Below are positions 24,847 to 34,501 of a stretch of 64,000 nt of DNA, piece by piece (position 1 is the first letter of the stretch; each line of letters starts with the position of its first letter). Both the position numbers and the translations under genes were made by a program. Below the pieces are notes generated by a model. That model did no database searches, was not told the DNA's origin, and worked only from the letters and a program-made list of their open reading frames with translations. This DNA is from Mucilaginibacter jinjuensis (GTDB taxonomy: Bacteria; Bacteroidota; Bacteroidia; Sphingobacteriales; Sphingobacteriaceae), in the NCBI RefSeq assembly GCF_028596025.1, contig NZ_CP117167.1, positions 1,798,001 through 1,862,000 of the forward strand. Direction: 5' to 3'.

Positions 24847-26564
24847 TATCTGTAAAAATCGGCGATGTATGTAGCCGCGTTATCTTTATTATCTGTAACT
24901 GTTAATTCGAGTTTATGCTTACCAGGGGTAATGCTGGTGTCAAAGGTATAGTTTAAGATCTTTGTTTTAAAATCCCACTCCATTAACACCCATTGACCAT
25001 CAATTTTACCGATGTAAGATTTGATGCCCGATAAATTGTCGCCAATTTTAAAGGAAATTTTTGGTTTTCGAGCCATACTTCCGCCATTAATAATATTTAA
25101 CGGGTGGATAAATGGCGCTTCGGTATCAACCCTAACGTACACATCGCCAAATCCTTTGGCATGGGCTTTCACATAGCCATCCTCATAAATGGCATCTTCG
25201 GCACCTACAATAACGGCTTTATCCACCAATTTGCCGATGGTGCTGTCGGGTTTAATCCAAACATCAAACTGATCGTGAATTGGAGTTAGCCGGTTATGTA
25301 AACGATAGGTTGCTGAGTACGCCCCTATATGTTTAGGCAGTTTGGCAAAGGTAAAATCCAGATCATCATACAAGTTTCCGGGTGCGATGCTGATTTTCAG
25401 GTTATCGTTGGTAAATACATTGATTTGATCGTAATGAAAACGAGTGGTACCCGGAGTAGGTTGGGCAACGACTGATTTACTCTCTGGCCCTGCTTTTACT
25501 TTAACAGCCAAGGTTGATGTATTGCCTGCTACATCTTTCACCACGTACTCCACATCATGAACGGCATCATCAGTTAATTTGATAATACCACGATTGATTG
25601 ATTGTGGATAGATAGTGATCTTGCTGCCCGGCAATATGAAACACTTCTGTATCATACGACCTGTGGTTTGGGCCGTTGGGTAATCTATATAAGCATTAAT
25701 GGCATGCGTTTGATCGAATGCGAAACGTTCCATGGCCATGGTGTAAATGGTTGTACCGTCCAGCTTTACTTCGATAGAATAAGCGCCGTTGCGGTTAGCC
25801 GAAGCACTGTTTTGATCCACACATGCAATACCTAAACCGGCATCATTGCCAATCTCCAATATCTGCGGATTAACCAGATGATAATGGCCGTTTGCGCCCG
25901 CCACTGGGTAAAAGCTGTGACCAGTTTTCTCGCTGAATGGATTGCCGTTTAATTTATAAACAGCTACTGCCGAGATGGTAGGTGGCACACGATCTGGAAT
26001 TGTTAAACCGAACAATTGCGCATTGATGGTTTGTTCATTCTCACTATCACGCAATTCAAAATGTAAATGCGGGCCAGCCGAACCTCCTGTATTGCCCGAC
26101 CAGGCTACTATCTGCCCTTTGTAAACCGGCAATTGCATAGGGTCGAGACTAACATCAACCAGGTCTTTTTGCTGAATACGTTGCTGGTCGCGTAATACCT
26201 GTAATATCTCGGGGCTGAACCTTTGCAAGTGTCCATAAACCGAGGTATATCCGTTGGGATGCGTTATGTAAAGCGCATTACCAAAGCCACCGAACTGTAC
26301 CCTTAAACGCGAGATATAACCATCGTACACTGCATGCACCGGGTAACCTTCGCGCTGGTTAGTACGGAAGTCTAAGCCGGAGTGGAAGTGGTTACCCCGC
26401 AGTTCGCCAAAGCCGCCGGCAGTGCTCGGCGGTAGATCAAGCGGGTAACGGAAAATATTTTGCGGGTAGGTTTTACTTTGTATGGTTGTTGTTTGCGCTT
26501 TTGTATTTACGGTAGATAATGATGCAAGAGCAAATAATAAAGCGACAACAGGTTTTTTCAGCAT
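24846..26564 (-). CDS. M23 family metallopeptidase (LytM-type), secreted
   Basis: A 572-residue protein with an N-terminal signal peptide (LLFALASLSTVNTKA). The LytM domain is near the N-terminus (about 50-185): HFHSGLDFRTNQREG supplies the first His and Asp zinc ligands, GHLQRF the next, and GPHLHFELR the HxH motif, so it is probably an active peptidoglycan endopeptidase. The remaining 380 residues are beta-rich repeats, possibly Ig-like, of unknown binding role. It is three bases downstream of the FAH-family gene. Confidence 0.9.
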   Translation of the reverse strand: MLKKPVVALLFALASLSTVNTKAQTTTIQSKTYPQNIFRYPLDLPPSTAGGFGELRGNHFHSGLDFRTNQREGYPVHAVYDGYISRLRVQFGGFGNALYITHPNGYTSVYGHLQRFSPEILQVLRDQQRIQQKDLVDVSLDPMQLPVYKGQIVAWSGNTGGSAGPHLHFELRDSENEQTINAQLFGLTIPDRVPPTISAVAVYKLNGNPFSEKTGHSFYPVAGANGHYHLVNPQILEIGNDAGLGIACVDQNSASANRNGAYSIEVKLDGTTIYTMAMERFAFDQTHAINAYIDYPTAQTTGRMIQKCFILPGSKITIYPQSINRGIIKLTDDAVHDVEYVVKDVAGNTSTLAVKVKAGPESKSVVAQPTPGTTRFHYDQINVFTNDNLKISIAPGNLYDDLDFTFAKLPKHIGAYSATYRLHNRLTPIHDQFDVWIKPDSTIGKLVDKAVIVGAEDAIYEDGYVKAHAKGFGDVYVRVDTEAPFIHPLNIINGGSMARKPKISFKIGDNLSGIKSYIGKIDGQWVLMEWDFKTKILNYTFDTSITPGKHKLELTVTDNKDNAATYIADFYR

Positions 26565-26567
26565 GCG

Positions 26568-27179
26568 TTATTTGATGTAGAAGTCTAAAAGTTTTTCATT
26601 TTCGAGGTAACCTTCCAGGTGGTCGCCTACGTTTACTTTGGCTACGCCTTCGGGTGTGCCGGTATAAATCAGGTCGCCTTTTTTAAGGGTGATGTATTTA
26701 GATACAAAAGCAATGATTTTCTCGAACGAGAACAACAAATCCTTTGTATTACCAACCTGGCGTGCTTCGCCGTTAATATCTAACTTAAAGTTCATATTGT
26801 ACAGATCGGCAAATTTATCCTTAGGAATAAAATTGCTGATTGGGGCCGAGTTATCGAAAGCCTTAGCAAGCTCCCATGGTAAGCCTTTTTCTTTATGTTT
26901 CTGCTGAATATCGCGTGCGGTAAAATCAATACCGATGGCTATCTCATCAAAGTAATTGGCGGCAAATTTTTCGTCGATGTGTTTACCTTCCTTGCTCACT
27001 TTTAATACTACTTCAATTTCGTGATGCACATCATCAGAAAAATCGGGCAGGTAAAAAGGTTTATTATCTTTTAATAAAGCGGTATCGGGCTTCATAAAAA
27101 TAACAGGTACTGTTGGTACAGGGTTGTTCAGCTCTTTGGCGTGTTCGGCATAATTACGGCCGATGGCAATTATTTTCAT
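26568..27179 (-). CDS. Fumarylacetoacetate hydrolase family protein
   Basis: A 203-residue protein of the short FAHD1-like class. MKIIAIGRNYAEHAKELNNP is the conserved start of the family; metal-binding residues are in HHEIEVVLKV (E-x-E) and GIDFTARDIQ (D). Family members act as acylpyruvate hydrolases or oxaloacetate decarboxylases or isomerases. I chose the ATG at 27179; the frame stays open for 49 more codons upstream, but these include the hairpin repeat at 27276-27353 and do not look coding. It leads an operon with the M23 peptidase and bcp. Confidence 0.92.
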   Translation of the reverse strand: MKIIAIGRNYAEHAKELNNPVPTVPVIFMKPDTALLKDNKPFYLPDFSDDVHHEIEVVLKVSKEGKHIDEKFAANYFDEIAIGIDFTARDIQQKHKEKGLPWELAKAFDNSAPISNFIPKDKFADLYNMNFKLDINGEARQVGNTKDLLFSFEKIIAFVSKYITLKKGDLIYTGTPEGVAKVNVGDHLEGYLENEKLLDFYIK

Positions 27180-27275
27180 AACGGATAAACAGGTGTAAAC
27201 GCCAAAGCTAAACATTAAAACGCCGAGGATGTTGGCTGTAATTAAAATTTTGCTTTGAGGATACCTAAAGATGCT

Positions 27276-27353
27276 TGTCATTTCGACGATAGGAGAAATC
27301 TTGTACAACTTGCAGTTCTGACGCATAAGATTTCTCCTATCGTCGAAATGACA
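27276..27353. repeat. Long perfect hairpin, TGTCATTTCGAC...AATCTT family
   Basis: Arms 27276-27302 and 27327-27353 are a perfect 27-bp inverted repeat around a 24-base spacer. The arm contains TGTCATTTCGAC and GGAGAAATCTT. A diverged relative is at 1244-1329. It is in the leader region of the FAH-family operon, about 100 bases before the start codon. Confidence 0.92.
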
Positions 27354-27423
27354 TAACTAAAAAATCAGGAGGGAATTTCCTGTCTTGATTCTTGTCTCTT
27401 GATTCTGGCTTCTCTTTCTGGGC

Positions 27424-27936
27424 TTACAATATCGAGATCCGCTTAATTACAGACTCTGTACCAACAACCACGCGAACAAAGTAAAAGCCGCTGGTGAGTT
27501 GTTTGTTAAGGTTGTAGGAGAATTTTCGCTCGCCCGGTTCCATGCGCTGCGACAGGAGGGTAAGCACGTTATTACCCAGCACGTCCATGATTTTTATGGT
27601 TACGTTGGTATTGCGGGTAATGGTATATTTTAAATTGATCTGGTCGGTAACCGGGTTTGGGAAAATGCTTACGTTACTTAACAACTTACTATCATCCGCA
27701 GGTTTATCATCTGCAGGTTTGGCCATGCCGGCTTTTGATGATGATGATAATGAAGGAAAGTTTAAATGGAACCCACCTTTTAAATAAGATGTACGTGTAT
27801 TGGGCTTTGCGTTTTTAATATGCAGGTAAGCAGTATCAGTTTTTAGCTTATCACCCAAAGCAAAGGCAAAATTTATGGATATTGCAGATGCAATTAAAAA
27901 TATCCATAAAAAATTAAAAGTAAATTTTTGCCTCAT
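27424..27936 (-). CDS. Small secreted protein with type IX secretion sorting domain
   Basis: A 170-residue protein. Residues 1 to about 26 are a signal peptide. A short low-complexity middle (SLSSSSKAGMAKPADDKPAD) is followed by a type A sorting domain of about 75 residues: VSIFPNPVTDQINLKYT, IMDVLGNNVL, and the final SGFYFVRVVVGTESVIKRI. Such domains direct cargo through the type IX system to the cell surface. Less than half the mature protein precedes the sorting domain and has no recognisable fold, so it is either a very small surface protein or a remnant of a larger cargo. Confidence 0.85.
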   Translation of the reverse strand: MRQKFTFNFLWIFLIASAISINFAFALGDKLKTDTAYLHIKNAKPNTRTSYLKGGFHLNFPSLSSSSKAGMAKPADDKPADDSKLLSNVSIFPNPVTDQINLKYTITRNTNVTIKIMDVLGNNVLTLLSQRMEPGERKFSYNLNKQLTSGFYFVRVVVGTESVIKRISIL

Positions 27937-28111
27937 AATTCAAGTTCACATTGCAAAACTATAAATTAACAAGCTTAATGTACCAAGTACAATATGTTTT
28001 TATTAATAATTTTAACAATTTTTAACAAAAGTCAATCTTTTGCGTTGCTTCAACTGTCTATGTGTTAAGTATACGATAAATAAGAGGGTTATGTTATAAG
28101 CAAACATTTAA

Positions 28112-28119
28112 TACTTTTG
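28112..28119 (+). promoter_or_regulatory. Possible -7 element of kup
   Basis: TACTTTTG matches TAnnTTTG and lies 20 bases before the GTG start at 28140. No TTG is seen at a proper -33 distance. Confidence 0.35.
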
Positions 28120-28139
28120 CAGAATCTTTTAACAATATA

Positions 28140-30083
28140 GTGACACAACACAAAGATCTAAACAAGCTCACCGCCGCTGGTATCCTTATCAGTTTGGGTA
28201 TCATTTACGGTGACATCGGAACATCCCCATTATATGTTTTTAAAGCTATAGTAGGTGGCCAGCACATTTCAGAGGTACTGGTACTGGGAGGCGTATCCTG
28301 TATTTTCTGGACGTTAACATTACAAACCACGCTTAAGTATGTTGTTATTACCCTAAGGGCAGATAACAAAGGTGAGGGGGGCATTTTCTCACTTTTTTCA
28401 TTGGTACGCCGGAGGGCCAAATGGCTCATTGTACCAGCGGTATTAGGTGGTTGCGCCCTATTGGCCGATGGTATCATTACGCCGCCTATTACCATTTCTG
28501 CGGCTATTGAAGGTTTAAAAAGCTATTATCCCAACCTGCCAACCGTACAAATTGTTATTGTGATTATCGCATTCCTGTTCTTTATCCAGCAATTCGGTAC
28601 ATCACTGGTAGGTAAAGCGTTTGGGCCAATAATGTTTTTGTGGTTTACCATGATGGGTGTTTTAGGCGTTGTTTTAATTGCCCAGGCCCCTTATGTAATG
28701 AAGGCGCTTAATCCATATTACGCTTTCGAACTGTTAACTACCAGCCCTAAAGCTTTAACTATTTTAGGTGCGGTTTTCCTGTGTACTACGGGAGCTGAGG
28801 CTTTATATTCTGATTTAGGTCACTGCGGTCGTGATAATATCCGCGTAAGCTGGGTATATGTTAAAAGCTGTTTGGTATTAAATTATTTAGGCCAGGCAGT
28901 TTGGTTGCTGAAATTTCAGGGGCAGACTAAAGACTTAAATATTCATAACCCATTTTATGAGATAATGCCAACCTGGTTTCTAATTTACGGTATCAGTATT
29001 GCAACTATCGCGGCAATTATTGCTAGTCAGGCCTTAATCTCGGGTTCGTTTACGCTTATTGCTGAGGCCGTACGTTTAAACCTTTGGCCAAAAGTAAAGA
29101 TCAATTATCCTTCTGAACAAAAGGGGCAATTATATGTACCGAGTGTTAACTGGCTGCTTTGTGCCGGTTGTATTGGCGTGGTTTTATTATTCCGCGCTTC
29201 TGACAGGATGGAGGCTGCCTACGGTTTAAGTATCACGGTAGCCATGTTGATGACCACGATATTGGTTTCCAAGTTCCTGAAACGCCGTAAGGTTCCGCAA
29301 TATATAATCAACTTGTTCCTTACTGTTTACCTGGTTATTGAAGGTACTTTCTTATTCGGTAACCTTGTTAAGTTTGTACATGGTGGTTGGTTTACGCTGT
29401 CAATAGGTGCAGTATTGTTCTGGATTATGTGGACCTGGCACACAGCCCGCAAAATCCGTAACCGCTACGTTAAGTTTGTTGAGATTGAAGATTACTACAC
29501 CATTATTAAAGAACTAAGCGACGATAATAGTGTAAGCAAATATGCATCGCAACTGGTTTATTTAACCAGTGCCAACTTTAACTCGGAGATTGAATCGAAG
29601 ATTATTTATTCTATACTGCAAAAGCAACCTAAACGAGCTGATGTATATTGGCTGGTACACGTGGATGTAATGGACGAGCCTTACACCCGCGAGTACGAGG
29701 TAGACTTTTTAGTGCCGAACAAACTGATCCGTATCGACTTCAAACTAGGTTTCCGCGTTGAGCAGCAGATTAACCTGTTGTTTAGAAAAGTGGTTGAAGA
29801 CCTGGTTAAGAAAGGCGAGGTTGATATTACCAGTAAGTACGAATCATTGAATAAACACAAAATTGTAGGCGACTTCCGCTTTGTAGTTATTGAGAAAGTG
29901 GTATCACGCTCTCACTATTTATCATTGTACGAAAAAGGTGTGATGGCATTATACACGCAACTGAAAAAGATCAGCTTATCAGAAGAACGCAACTTTGGCC
30001 TCGACCTGAGTTTCGTAACGGTAGAAAAGGTACCGCTGATGTTGGCAGATCCAGAAACAGTGCAGATACATCGCATTAAATAA
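28140..30083 (+). CDS. kup: Potassium uptake transporter, Kup family
   Basis: A 647-residue Kup/HAK/KT transporter. SLGIIYGDIGTSPLYVFKAI near the N-terminus is the family signature; DNKGEGGIFSLFSLVRRRA and GGCALLADGIITPPITISAA follow. About 12 transmembrane helices occupy the first 440 residues, followed by a cytoplasmic C-terminal domain (PYTREYEVDFLVPNKLIRID). It imports K+ by proton symport. The start is GTG at 28140, supported by MTQHKDLNKLTAAGILI. It is monocistronic with a strong terminator. Confidence 0.96.
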   Translation: MTQHKDLNKLTAAGILISLGIIYGDIGTSPLYVFKAIVGGQHISEVLVLGGVSCIFWTLTLQTTLKYVVITLRADNKGEGGIFSLFSLVRRRAKWLIVPAVLGGCALLADGIITPPITISAAIEGLKSYYPNLPTVQIVIVIIAFLFFIQQFGTSLVGKAFGPIMFLWFTMMGVLGVVLIAQAPYVMKALNPYYAFELLTTSPKALTILGAVFLCTTGAEALYSDLGHCGRDNIRVSWVYVKSCLVLNYLGQAVWLLKFQGQTKDLNIHNPFYEIMPTWFLIYGISIATIAAIIASQALISGSFTLIAEAVRLNLWPKVKINYPSEQKGQLYVPSVNWLLCAGCIGVVLLFRASDRMEAAYGLSITVAMLMTTILVSKFLKRRKVPQYIINLFLTVYLVIEGTFLFGNLVKFVHGGWFTLSIGAVLFWIMWTWHTARKIRNRYVKFVEIEDYYTIIKELSDDNSVSKYASQLVYLTSANFNSEIESKIIYSILQKQPKRADVYWLVHVDVMDEPYTREYEVDFLVPNKLIRIDFKLGFRVEQQINLLFRKVVEDLVKKGEVDITSKYESLNKHKIVGDFRFVVIEKVVSRSHYLSLYEKGVMALYTQLKKISLSEERNFGLDLSFVTVEKVPLMLADPETVQIHRIK

Positions 30084-30089
30084 TAAAAT

Positions 30090-30117
30090 AAGAAAGGCCT
30101 CAAACGAGGCCTTTCTT
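30090..30117 (+). terminator. Terminator of kup
   Basis: AAGAAAGGCCTC (30090-30101), loop AAAC, GAGGCCTTTCTT (30106-30117): a perfect 12-bp stem seven bases after the kup stop, ending in a T-rich run. Confidence 0.92.
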
Positions 30118-30127
30118 GTTAATTATT

Positions 30128-30248
30128 GTAGAGGCACAATATTTTGTGTCTCTTTTTTTATGTTTTTATCTCGTAGAGACACGATACTTCGTGTCTCTTT
30201 ACAGGTTTATATAATTTGTGTACGAGACACAAGGTATTGTGTCTCTAC
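30128..30248. repeat. Three tandem GAGACAC...GTGTCTC palindromes
   Basis: Three palindromic units occur at 30128-30152, 30173-30197 and 30224-30248. Each is (GTA)GAGACAC, 8 bases such as AATATTTT, GATACTTC or AAGGTATT, then GTGTCTC. They lie between kup and the convergent VOC gene. Unit and spacer lengths are not those of a CRISPR; this looks like a dispersed intergenic palindrome. Confidence 0.8.
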
Positions 30249-30259
30249 GGATAGATGAA

Positions 30260-30754
30260 TTATTTCTCTTCCAACGTCGCCATTAATCCTTCAATATCCA
30301 ATCGTTTGGTAAACATGGTTAAATTACCCTGTTCGTCAGTTGGCCATTGGTCGCGCGGGCGATCCCAGTATAATTCAACACCGTTTTCATCCGGGTCATT
30401 CAGATAAATAGCCTCAGACACACCATGATCTGATGCACCTGTAATTTGATATTTAGCATCGATTAAACGTTTCAATATAGCGGCCAGATCTTTTCTTTCC
30501 GGATATAAAATAGCAGTATGGTATAAACCAGGTGCGTGCTCTGGTGCAGGAGGCGAGTTTTTGCTATGCCAGGTATTTAAGCCAATATGATGATGGTAGC
30601 CACCTGCCGATATAAAAGCAGCACTATCTCCATAACTAACCATTTGCTCAAAGCCGAGTAGTCCGCAATAGAAATCTAACGATCGTTGCAGGTTACTCAC
30701 CTTTAAATGTACGTGCCCTATACGGGTTTGAGCCGGAATTTGATAAGCAGACAT
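30260..30754 (-). CDS. VOC family protein (extradiol dioxygenase / glyoxalase fold)
   Basis: A 164-residue protein with two beta-alpha-beta-beta-beta units. IGHVHLKVSNLQRSLDFYCG carries the first metal histidine, GLYHTAILYPER the second, and NGVELYWDRP the glutamate, the classic H-H-E set of the CatE-like branch; YHHHIGLNTWHSK is also typical. The length is about half of a full CatE-type dioxygenase. Substrate unknown. Single gene. Confidence 0.9.
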   Translation of the reverse strand: MSAYQIPAQTRIGHVHLKVSNLQRSLDFYCGLLGFEQMVSYGDSAAFISAGGYHHHIGLNTWHSKNSPPAPEHAPGLYHTAILYPERKDLAAILKRLIDAKYQITGASDHGVSEAIYLNDPDENGVELYWDRPRDQWPTDEQGNLTMFTKRLDIEGLMATLEEK

Positions 30755-30917
30755 AAAATATATGTTTAAACATTCAAATTTAATATTAACATTTTATTTA
30801 AGTGTTTGGGTACTGTAAAAATGGCAACATTAAACCGACTAATAAAATAGTTAATTTTATAGTTTCAATAAACTCTTTTCAACATATTTGGGTTAAGGCT
30901 AAGCCTTCTCACAATTA

Positions 30918-33665
30918 ATGAATAAATTTTTACTGATTGCAGTTTTATTAATGGCTGCATTGCGGGCAAATGGTCAAAACACTGCTGCTATTAAGGGAAC
31001 GCTTATCGATTCGCTGGATAAAAAGCCGGTTGAATTTGCCACTGTTGCCGTTATTGATATGCGCGACACGCTATCAACACTCATAGCTTACACGCTCAGC
31101 AACAAAGAAGGCGCGTTTGCCCTGCACAATATACCGGGAGGGATACCTGTTAAACTCTTAATTTCTTACGTTGCCTATCAGCCATACCGCAAATTATTTA
31201 CCCTTAAAACCGGCGAACAATTTGATTTGGGCACTATTGGCCTTAACTCAAAACAATTACAAGAGGTTACTATTAAAGACGAACGTATGCCTGTTGTGGT
31301 ACGGAAAGATACTATTATTTTCGATGCCGAAGCCTTTAAAACACGCCCTAATGCCGTAGTTGAAGATCTGTTAAAGAAACTGCCCGGTGTTGAAGTTGAT
31401 AACGATGGCAATATTACCGTGATGGCCAAAAAGGTATCGAAGGTATTAGTTGATGGCCGCGAATTTTTCCCGACTGATATCCGTATCGCTACCAAAAACC
31501 TGGATGCTGATCTGATAGACAAAGTACAAGTTTACGACGACCGTGAGAATGACCCAAACCATTTGATACCCGAATCGCAGGTGGGCAAGATCATTAACCT
31601 CAAATTTAAGAAAGCGATAAAGAAAAGCATCTTCGGTAAGGTTTATGCCGGAGCTGGTACTAATGATCATTACCAGGTTGGCGGGCTGGCAAATATGTTT
31701 AGAGATACCTAGCAGGTAAGTTTACTGGGGACGACCAATAACCTTAACAGTACGGGTTTTGATTTAAGTGACCTGTATAATATGGGCGGCCTGGACCGCG
31801 GAGGCGCGGCTTTCTCTCGTGCTACTTTAGGCGTTGGGGCTACAGGTAAGCAAACCAAAACACTTGGCGGCATAAACATTAATACCGACTATGGTAAAAA
31901 GCTGAAGGTTAACTTATCTTACGTATTTAGCCGTGCTAAAACTGAATATAACATGCTTATAAATAGGCAGCAAGTTTTAAATGATACCACCACCACAACC
32001 AACAATAACAATAATAGCCTCAATACTTCTTATACCCACAATATTACAGCCAGTGTGCGATGGCACCCCAATGATACTACGCAACTAACATATAACCCTT
32101 CGGTTTATATCAGACAAAACGAAACTATGGGTAATATTCTCAGTAATAGTTTTAGCAATTTTATTAACCCTATTAATAACAGGACGAGCGATAATAATTC
32201 ATCGGGTAACAGCTTTCAGTTTCAGCACTCATTTAACTATAACCATCAGTTCAATAAAAAAGGAGAGTCTGTCTCTGTCGATCATAATTTGTCAATTAGT
32301 CCGGGTAGCGGGTTTAATTATAGCGACGATAATCTGGCATCTTATATCCCCACTTTCCCTTCGTATTCGTTAAAGCGAAAAGGCGATAACGATAATCAAA
32401 ATACCGATGTTAATTTATCGGCAACATACCGGAAACCCATTGTGAAAAAGTTAATTGCCGATCTGAAAGCATCTACCGGCTATAACCATCAGTTAGATAA
32501 GGTTTCTACATACGACTATAACCCAATTACCGGGCAATATGATAGCTTTTTACTAGAGCTGAGCAGCGACCTTACACGTAATAAGTGGACAGAAGCCCTA
32601 ACGCCAGGTATTACTTATAATATCTCACAAAAAGTGATGCTAATGGCACACCTAAACGCCCAGTGGCAACAAGTTGATAATAGTTTTAAAAGAAACACGG
32701 CCGATATTGATCAGCATTTCTTTTATTTACTGCCATCTGTTAATCTCAATATCAGCAGGCTTTCTATAAGTTATAACCGGAGTGTACAACTACCTAATAT
32801 CGGCGACATGATCCCTTATACGGTAGTATTTAGTCCCCTATACTCGGTAACTGGTAACCCCAACCTGAAGCCAACTACCCAAGATAATTTCAGCATAAAT
32901 TTTAACAAGTATAATTACCAGTCGGGTTCAAGTTTTAGTGTATCAGCCAGCGCTTCGTTTGAACAAAATAATGTGTTCAGGCAGCGAACTATTAATGCTG
33001 ATTTGGTTGAAACCAGTATGCCTGTTAACCGTAATGGCAGGTACACATACAATGTCGGCGGGTTCTTTAATAAGCAAATTAAGAAGAATAAGGATTTTAG
33101 GTTGAGCAGCAGAAGCAACATTAACCTATCTACCGGTCGCACCTTTTTTATAGTGAACCAGCAGAGCGGTTATCAATACAATTACAATATCAACTTTACA
33201 GAAGGCTTGTCGTTAAACTGGAAAGATAAGATTGAGATTGATCCTCAATATACCCTGAGCAAAGCGTTTATAACTTATAGTGGTGGTGCGTTTAGTAATC
33301 AAAATACCCTGGTGCATACGGCAAATGCACACTTTAACATTTTTCTGCCCCAGAAATTTAATATCGAAGGCTATTATACCTATATGTACAACCCGCTGGT
33401 GGCACCAGGTTTTCAAAAGAGTAGTAATTTGCTTAGCCTAAGCCTTGCGCACCAATTGTTAAAAAAGGATAGAGGAGAGATTAAATTATCATCGTACGAC
33501 ATTTTGAACCAGAATATTAGCTCTTACCGTTATGTAAGCGAGAATATTATTACCGATACGCAATCGGAAGTGGTTAAGCGATATTTTATGCTAACGCTGC
33601 AATTTAAGTTTAACAAATCAACAACGAAAGAAGAGGAGAAGAAACCTGTTTTGATGATGCGATAA
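30918..33665 (+). pseudogene. Outer-membrane beta-barrel receptor (TonB-dependent receptor-like) interrupted by an in-frame amber codon
   Basis: Two open segments (30918-31712 and 31782-33665) are in the same frame and separated only by TAG at 31710-31712; the 23 codons between it and the next ATG are open and receptor-like (QVSLLGTTNNLNSTGFDLSD). Read through, the product has 915 codons: signal peptide, carboxypeptidase-regulatory-like domain (AAIKGTLIDSLDKKPVEFAT), a plug-like region (FKTRPNAVVEDLLKKLPGVE) and a large beta-barrel (GNPNLKPTTQDNFSIN). In relatives I recall a leucine at this place (FRDTLQVS), so TTG to TAG is a likely change. With no frameshift and good sequence after the stop, it is a very recent loss, a sequencing error, or a suppressed stop. 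No SusD partner is adjacent. Confidence 0.82.
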
Positions 33666-33727
33666 GCAGTAAGAACAGATAGTATACCACTCCGTTATCG
33701 ATAAGTGATGCACTAAGCAAAAAACCT

Positions 33728-33735
33728 TACCTTTG
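33728..33735 (+). promoter_or_regulatory. Possible -7 element of engB (leaderless)
   Basis: TACCTTTG matches TAnnTTTG and ends four bases before the engB ATG, so the transcript would be leaderless. No -33 TTG is visible; weak. Confidence 0.3.
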
Positions 33736-33739
33736 CTGT

Positions 33740-34363
33740 ATGATTGTAAAATCGGCAGAATTTATTTGCAGTAACACGCAGGTATCAAAACTACCCCCAC
33801 CAGAAAAACCCGAATACGCTTTTATAGGGCGTTCAAATGTGGGCAAGTCTTCGCTTATTAATATGCTTACGGCTAAAAAGGGGCTGGCTAAAACTTCGCA
33901 AACACCTGGTAAAACCCAGTTGATTAACCATTTTTTAATTAATGACGAATGGTTCCTGGTTGATTTACCCGGCTACGGTTATGCCAGGATCTCGAAAAGT
34001 AAAAAGGAAGACTGGAACAAGTTTATCCGCTTTTATCTCGATAAACGTGAAAGCCTGCAATGCGTAATGGTATTGATAGACAGCCGCCTAGAGCCGCAAA
34101 AAATCGACCTGGAGTTCTGCAACTGGCTTGGCGAGCACGGCTTACCATTCGTAATTATATTTACCAAAGCCGACAAGCAATCGAGCATTAAAACCGATCA
34201 GAATGTGGCGCAGTTTAAACGCAAGTTGACTGAGACATTCGACCCGATGCCCGATTATTTTGTAACCTCGTCTGAAAGCAAATTAGGACGCGAAGAGGTG
34301 CTGGGTTTTATTGATAGTATTAATGCCAGGTTTACCGGCATTGATAATATGGATTATAAATAG
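33740..34363 (+). CDS. engB: Ribosome biogenesis GTPase EngB (YsxC/YihA)
   Basis: A 207-residue GTPase of the TrmE-Era-EngA-EngB group. G1 is [11 protein letters not shown]2 region [12 protein letters not shown]3 DLPGYGYA, G4 FTKADKQ, G5 TSSESKLG; all are intact. EngB takes part in maturation of the 50S ribosomal subunit and is usually essential. It is followed by the palindromic repeat block near the DUF559 gene. Confidence 0.96.
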   Translation: MIVKSAEFICSNTQVSKLPPPEKPEYAFIGRSNVGKSSLINMLTAKKGLAKTSQTPGKTQLINHFLINDEWFLVDLPGYGYARISKSKKEDWNKFIRFYLDKRESLQCVMVLIDSRLEPQKIDLEFCNWLGEHGLPFVIIFTKADKQSSIKTDQNVAQFKRKLTETFDPMPDYFVTSSESKLGREEVLGFIDSINARFTGIDNMDYK

Positions 34364-34389
34364 AGAAAAAAAACAGCATAACGCAGAGA

Positions 34390-34474
34390 ACACACCCTAC
34401 CCCCTCTCAAGAGGGGAATAAGCTCCCAAAGCGTTACGCTATGCTTCCCCTCTTGAGAGGGGTCAGGGGTGTGT
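34390..34474. repeat. Long hairpin of two inverted CCCCTCTCAAGAGGGG repeats
   Basis: Copy 1 (34390-34418, plus) and copy 2 (34445-34474, minus) are near-identical 29-30-bp units: ACACACC-CTA-CCCCTCTCAAGAGGGG-AA. Each unit contains its own small palindrome (CCCCTCT/AGAGGGG), and the two units pair with each other, giving an 85-base structure. It lies 28 bases before the DUF559 gene. A third copy is at 34891-34920, inside that gene. Confidence 0.93.
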
Positions 34475-34501
34475 CACTACAACATACAAGTCATAAACTA
34501 A

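Noticed and set aside
30128..30248. Regularly spaced repeats considered as a CRISPR array
   Set aside because: Only three units, each itself palindromic with variable centre, uneven spacing, and no cas genes in the window.
34364..34501. Structured RNA or riboswitch between engB and the DUF559 gene
   Set aside because: The structure is explained by two inverted copies of the 30-bp repeat also found inside the DUF559 gene; no known riboswitch motif.
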